A stretch of DNA of 64,000 nucleotides from Timema cristinae (Eukaryota > Arthropoda > Insecta > Phasmatodea > Timematidae), in contig JBCFYV010001001.1 of the NCBI GenBank assembly GCA_039000515.1, forward strand, positions 3,058,358 to 3,122,357, read 5' to 3'. A program made the translations under genes and the position numbers. Positions 59,634-64,000 of the stretch are shown here, piece after piece. Position 1 is the first letter of the stretch. Each line of letters begins with the position of its first letter. The notes beneath the pieces are model-generated. The model was not told the DNA's origin. It searched no databases and saw nothing but the letters and a program-made list of their open reading frames with translations.

Positions 59634-60336
59634 AGATATGTGTCACATCACTATCATATCATGATCGACCAAGTGTGGACGAGGTGCCGTATCATATCCG
59701 CGTAGCAAGTAGATACTTGGAGTCGGTATTTCGCCGAAACATCAAAGAAATGGTACTCGACAGAGATACAATCAGCGTGGACGCGCCTGCCCTGACCTGA
59801 CCGACTCTAGACAGGTATTGTAAGCTCTCATATGAATAGCAAGTTGCCAAAAAGCTCAAAGCTATGACTAACCTTTCTTTCTTGCACAGTTATTACTTTC
59901 CTAGAAGTTGTGTCTTTCTTTGGAAGTCTGCTTCCCAATCAAATTTATGAGGTACTCAAATTGAGTGGGTGACATCCTTGTGAAGTTCTTGTACTGTCCA
60001 CTTACAGATTGAAATTTTAGATCGCGCGATAAACTTGAACCACTGTAAACTTCACGATTAGAAAAAAAAAAACCGTTTTCATCCGCCAACACCGTGGCTG
60101 GTTCTTCTTTGTTTTCAGTAAATAATGAAGTTGATTATAGTCTGGCAGCAGCAGATTGCACAGAGAGACATTGCCACCACAAGCAGACAGCGTGGATGTA
60201 GGCTACGGATGGAAAACTTAATATTAGATACGGATACAAGTAAAATCAAGTAAAAACAGTGAGTGCACTGTATCAGCGTATCGTATCCTGCGTTAATGAT
60301 AGGATACGGTGGTATGACAGATATCTGGACCCACCT
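59634..60336. mobile_element. Harbinger-type non-autonomous element, 703 bp
   Basis: The left end 'aggtgggtgcagatatgtgt' and the reverse complement of the right end, 'aggtgggtccagatatctgt', match at 18 of 20 positions. TAA flanks both sides (59631-59633, 60337-60339), the expected Harbinger target duplication. It keeps a piece of transposase coding sequence (next entry), so it is an internal-deletion derivative. Confidence 0.88.
59880..60092 (-). pseudogene. Harbinger transposase N-terminal fragment
   Basis: The minus strand reads 'GQYKNFTRMSPTQFEYLINL', then 'IGKQTSKERHNF' and, after a one-base shift, 'RKVITVQERK'. These are the landmarks that precede the catalytic region in Harbinger transposases. 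No catalytic residues remain. Confidence 0.8.
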
Positions 60337-60352
60337 TAAGATTTGTGTTACG

Positions 60353-60775
60353 TATAATTCATTCACGACCTTAGTTTACTTGGATGACAGCTCACAAAGT
60401 TACAAGAAATAGTCCCTAATGCACCCTAATGCCAACAGCTGACATCTGTCACTTTGGATTACTGTTATGAAAACAGATGTTAATATATGAATGTGACAGT
60501 TAACAAAAGTAATTTAGGCCAATAATATTTATATATTTATTTGAGGTTGGACACAAAGCCTATTTATCGTTTTATTCTACCTTAAAAAATTATTATTCAC
60601 AGCAAATACACAAAAGCTCTAACGAAAATAGCTTCAAAATGGCGCCCCACGAATCTAAACCATGTTGTTGAACAGGATGGAAACTAGATTTTTACAATGA
60701 TGCACCCACGCAGTGGATAAAAATATTTTATTCAGTTAAATATTTCGAAATACGAAAAAATAATCACAAAATAAC

Positions 60776-60820
<45 letters not shown>

Positions 60821-61157
60821 GCAAGTATTTTCTCTTTTCTAAGTAAATACGATGACTGTATTAATAGGTATACACTGTATTACACATCATAGATAAAATT
60901 ACAAAAGGGAGAATAAGTACTTTTAATTATGTTTAAAATATTGTTTCGAGTTGGATAAAAGGAAATTAATAAAAGTAATGAAATAGTGTTATAAAACTTA
61001 GGTTTACATTATTTTAAATGTAAAATATAACAGGTAATTAAAAAACTTAATATTTATAACAAAACTGTGATCTTTTACAAGTGTTGGCAACCCAAAACCT
61101 AAACATATTATTTTTCAGCTGTCATTCAGGTAAAAACCTATCACGGACAGACTCTAG
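60353..61157 (+). repeat. Dispersed repeat R790, copy 2
   Basis: Collinear with 18486-19268 (see that entry). It differs by point changes, small indels and a TA-microsatellite expansion at 60780-60815. It begins 14 bp after the target duplication of the 703-bp Harbinger element. Confidence 0.85.
60780..60815. repeat. TA microsatellite inside R790
   Basis: About 17 pure TA units. The other R790 copy has only 'tatattgtata' at this place, so it expanded after the copies separated. Confidence 0.95.
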
Positions 61158-61193
61158 CACTGTTTATGCATAACCCCTATTTAACACTATGTA

Positions 61194-61221
61194 CCGAACG
61201 GGTAGTAAGACACGGTGCTAA

Positions 61222-61265
<44 letters not shown>

Positions 61266-61278
61266 TAATAATAATAAA
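61194..61278 (+). mobile_element. SINE tail-only insertion
   Basis: Only 'ccgaacgggtagtaagacac' and 'ggtgct' of the shared 3' domain plus a long AAT tail are present. A perfect 11-bp target duplication (aacactatgta) at 61183-61193 and 61279-61289 proves this is a complete, extremely 5'-truncated insertion rather than a later deletion. Confidence 0.92.
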
Positions 61279-61404
61279 AACACTATGTAGACATTATATT
61301 CCTTCCCCTTCTCATCAGCTTCACATGGTTTATGAATGACCCCTTGAGAAGTAATAGACGATACAGTGTGGGAATTTTTACACTCCTCAAGGCGTCGTCC
61401 TTAA

Positions 61405-62042
61405 CGTGGGGATGTAGGGAACGCGAGTTAAGAGCAGTGATTTTACAATTATTTTGGTCAAAATAAATCAAATATCGCTCCATTAGAAATATCTAGTTTA
61501 ATTATCTTCCTATGTTGATATGATATCAACAGTTGTTAACTACCTCTTATGAGCATAGCGGTTTCAGATGATCTTTTAAAATGTCATTAAATTCCAGGAC
61601 ACACTTGACAGGTATTCAAGAACTGTTGAGGTCACCATGAAAGAGAACAAACTTTTTGTTTCTATCGGAGAAATATTTGATTTTTTTGACCAAAAACATG
61701 TTTTTTATATATAATAATAATAATAATAATATTTAGCACCACGTCTTACTACCCATTCGGGTTATACGCTTTAAGTACTAATTACGCTAATGGATTAGGA
61801 ATTGGGAAGGTTAAATTAGAAGAAGTGAACCCGCATTTGCGTGAAGGGAGAGTGGAAAACCATTTAGGAAAAACCACCCCAGTTCACCCGACTGAGATTC
61901 GAACCTCGATCTCCCCGTACTCAGCAGTCGAGCTCAACGCGACAAGCGCGTTAGCAAACTACACCATCGAGGCGTTTTTTTTTATATATATAAAAAAATA
62001 GCAAGACCCTAAACCTTTTCTCGCGCTCCCTTCTTCCCATTC
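61405..62042. mobile_element. MITE family M1, copy 5, split by a SINE-A
   Basis: The left end 'ttaacgtggggatgtaggga' carries the TTAA and the right end 'ctcgcgctcccttcttccca' is decayed. The internal landmarks 'gatatcaacagttgtta' and 'caggtattcaagaactgttg' are present. The SINE at 61714 interrupts it, so M1 arrived before that SINE. Confidence 0.8.
61714..61977 (-). mobile_element. SINE-A, full length, nested in M1
   Basis: Tail-to-head layout. A 13-bp target duplication (ttttttatatata) lies at 61701-61713 and 61978-61990, both within the M1 copy. Confidence 0.92.
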
Positions 62043-62590
62043 TAATATGAGGTCATGTTTGAAAAAGAGGTAGTTCCTATTATCACTAATTATCACTAAT
62101 TGTCAGTATCTTGAGTCGACTGGTGAGTTTATCGGCTTGGAACAGACAGTGCGATGTTTGTCAAACAGCCTCCCCCCCGGGATTAGAGCATTTAGAGCCT
62201 CTAAGCACTGCAGTGAGACCTCGCCCTCCCTTCATATCAGAATGTTAGGAGAGAGTGTGTCGTCACCAAAGGGGGGAATATCTCTCCCCTACTCATTGCT
62301 AGGGGAAGCTTCTCATACAAACGCTACCAACACATTTTTAAAATTCATAGTTCATTATTCAACACTTTTTTTAAAAAGAAGTAACAATGATATGAGCTTG
62401 TTAAGTATCGTAGCGTTTGATTAGAAGAGTAGGTAGCCCGCACCAGTGGTTACGTGGGCAAAGGCGATGGTCTTGTCTGGTCTGATTTATCAGTGATGTA
62501 AAGGCTGGGTTTCAAAATCACGATCGAATGCTTTGAGGGTGTTCTTTCTTTATTTTATGAATTATTTTATTTGAGCTTTATTTGGTTAGA
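62043..62590. other. No gene recognised
   Basis: The 95-codon frame at 62137-62424 resembles nothing I know and sits in a mildly GC-richer patch. No splice or promoter evidence. Confidence 0.35.
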
Positions 62591-62592
62591 AG

Positions 62593-62830
62593 TAGTTGGC
62601 TAACGCGCTTGTCGTGTTGAGCCCGACTGCTGAGGACGGGGAAATCTAGGTTCGAATCTCGATCGGGTGAACTGGGGGTGGTTTTTCCTAAATGGTTTTC
62701 CACTCTCCCTTCACGCAAATGCGGGTTCACTTCCTCTAATTAAACCTTCTAAATTCCTAATCCATTAGTGTAATTAGTACTTAAAGCGTATAACCCGAAC
62801 GGTTAGTAAGACGCGGTGCTAAATATTAAT
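62593..62830 (+). mobile_element. SINE-A, slightly 5'-truncated
   Basis: Lacks the first dozen or so bases of the head and starts at 'tagttggctaacgcg'. A perfect 14-bp target duplication (tatttggttagaag) lies at 62579-62592 and 62831-62844. The target next to the duplication reads 'aagttggc', matching the SINE's own 'agttggc', so the 5' junction may have formed through microhomology. Confidence 0.92.
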
Positions 62831-62879
62831 TATTTGGTTAGAAGAAGTTGGCAATGTCTGACTCACAACATTTTGCTGG

Positions 62880-63095
62880 CATCCCACGTCTCGTCACCCA
62901 TTAGAGTTAGATTGATTGATCTTGGATGAGGAAGGCATAATTTAGAGAAAATGCACACGCAGTTGTGGGGAAGGGGGGAATCAGAAAATACTTGGGTAAG
63001 TATACCCGACTGGGATTCGAACCCCTGGTATTCCCGACATGGGAAAACACAGCGGACATATAACCGAGATGTTGCGAGATGGACAGGTCACTTGA
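62880..63095 (-). repeat. SINE-A-related copy, variant head, diverged
   Basis: The minus strand shows B-box 'ggggttcgaatcccagtcgg', a body resembling SINE-A and a much decayed 3' domain ('gggtgacgagacgtgggatg'). The head is unlike SINE-A or B. Confidence 0.6.
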
Positions 63096-63192
63096 CACAA
63101 TCTTGAAACTTTCTCTGTTTAGCTAATTGCTATTCTTGAACAATGCTTGGTTATGAAATGAGATGTCTTCGTTTGATTAGCTCTACCTTGGA

Positions 63193-63711
63193 TTCAACCT
63201 CCCGAAATATTCGCAACATAAAGCTAGCTTTTATATTTTACACAAAAGTTAGAAGTGCTGTGTAAGTTTGAATGAATTATTTGGTAATTAAATTAATAGA
63301 AGAATTTGATATGATAGTTATTTCGTGAATCTGAAGATACATTTTGGTTGAGTGAATAAACAGTGTTATTTAAATTTAATTGAATGCCTTGAAGAAGAAA
63401 CGACAGAAGCTACTCGTGCATCTGATGACTGGGTATTTTATTTGTATCCATCTTATACACACACTAAACCTTTTACTCACACAAATGTAACAGAAATGAA
63501 ACGTATACAAAGTATTTTCTACGTCAATGATTCAGAATTGCTGAAATATGTGTTCATAAGAATGTTAAGTACAAACGCAACTCGTAATATTCCACACCGG
63601 ATGTTCGGAATTTTACGGGAAGAATCGACTCAACTCGAAAAGATTTTAAACATGAGGATATCTAACGATCTTACAAACGAGTACGAGTTCAACCAATTCA
63701 ACGCCAAGTAA
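63193..63711 (+). repeat. Dispersed repeat R380, copy 2, with an open frame
   Basis: 63193-63590 aligns with the reverse complement of 7494-7895. An open frame of about 119 codons runs to a stop at 63711, but it has no ATG near its start (first ATG at 63496). I recognise no domain in it. It contains 'ASDDWVFYLYPSYTH' and 'SIFYVNDSELLKYVF'. It may be part of an unknown transposon protein or an exon. Confidence 0.5.
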
Positions 63712-64000
63712 TATGGGGCTACACTCACCACCTGCCTGTTGAACGGGCCCACTTTCCGCTCGCCTTGGACACGCACGCACGCACTCAAGAAAACCCAACG
63801 GACACTGAGAGTGGGGCCGCTGCCTTCACTTCGACTGTGATTAAGGCCCCGCCCACCAAGAAGAAATCGTCGAACTTGACTTGAGCTGTTTCCGGTTCTC
63901 CTAAAATTAAATGCTATCAGCGCTATCTTTAAAACCCCATAATGCCATTTTTTCCCACCTGAGCGCTGCTCGTTTCCTTTCGTTCATTTATTCTTCCCTC
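63712..64000. other. GC-richer window end without a recognised gene
   Basis: Contains an ACGC run ('acacgcacgcacgcactc') and no supported coding frame. The feature set may continue beyond the window. Confidence 0.4.

Overview
This window looks like AT-rich intergenic DNA from an insect. I infer this from an R1-clade-like LINE, a short run of TTAGG (the common insect telomere unit), tRNA-headed SINEs with AAT tails, and PIF/Harbinger elements carrying MADF-type accessory exons. A hemimetabolous insect would fit, but I cannot name the species. There are no bacterial signals such as operons or ribosome-binding sites. I found no intact host gene, rRNA or functional tRNA. Every recognisable protein stretch is a decayed transposon gene.

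Layout. 1-7 kb holds SINE pieces, a TA-flanked MITE (family M2), a foldback and a C-rich tract. 7.5-10.2 kb holds a frameshifted R1-like LINE on the minus strand, ending at a perfect 20-bp inverted repeat. 10.4-21.8 kb is mostly AT-rich DNA with SINEs, a TTAA-flanked MITE (M1), a decayed minisatellite and a ~790-bp dispersed repeat (R790). 21.8-23.6 kb is a LINE reverse-transcriptase remnant in which a 64-bp coding piece has expanded about 21-fold. 24.4-29.6 kb holds a TIR element with a possible zinc-knuckle remnant, another M1, an A-rich minisatellite, and a LINE end with an adjacent SINE. 30.3-34.6 kb holds hAT-like elements, a 69-bp array and SINEs. 36-45 kb holds M1, a 50-bp array, a third LINE remnant, and two oppositely oriented arrays of one 45-bp unit. 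46-47.6 kb holds two TIR elements. 49.7-54.9 kb is a degraded ~5.1-kb Harbinger element. 56-64 kb holds M1 copies, SINEs, a MADF exon remnant, a 43-unit 28-bp array, a TTAGG run, a 703-bp Harbinger derivative, the second R790 copy and nested insertions.

How the parts relate. SINE-A and SINE-B have different tRNA-like heads but share the same 3' domain and AAT tail, and most copies have 10-14 bp target duplications. This suggests one LINE machinery mobilised both. M1, M2 and the 703-bp Harbinger derivative are non-autonomous DNA elements. Six tandem arrays supply nearly all the long open frames, and these frames are artefacts of the repeats.

I did not find a new functional system. The best leads are the shared SINE tail, the LINE-derived 64-bp higher-order array, the 45-bp inverted arrays, the Harbinger element with both gene types, the M1 family, and a strong excess of the palindrome TAGGCCTA.
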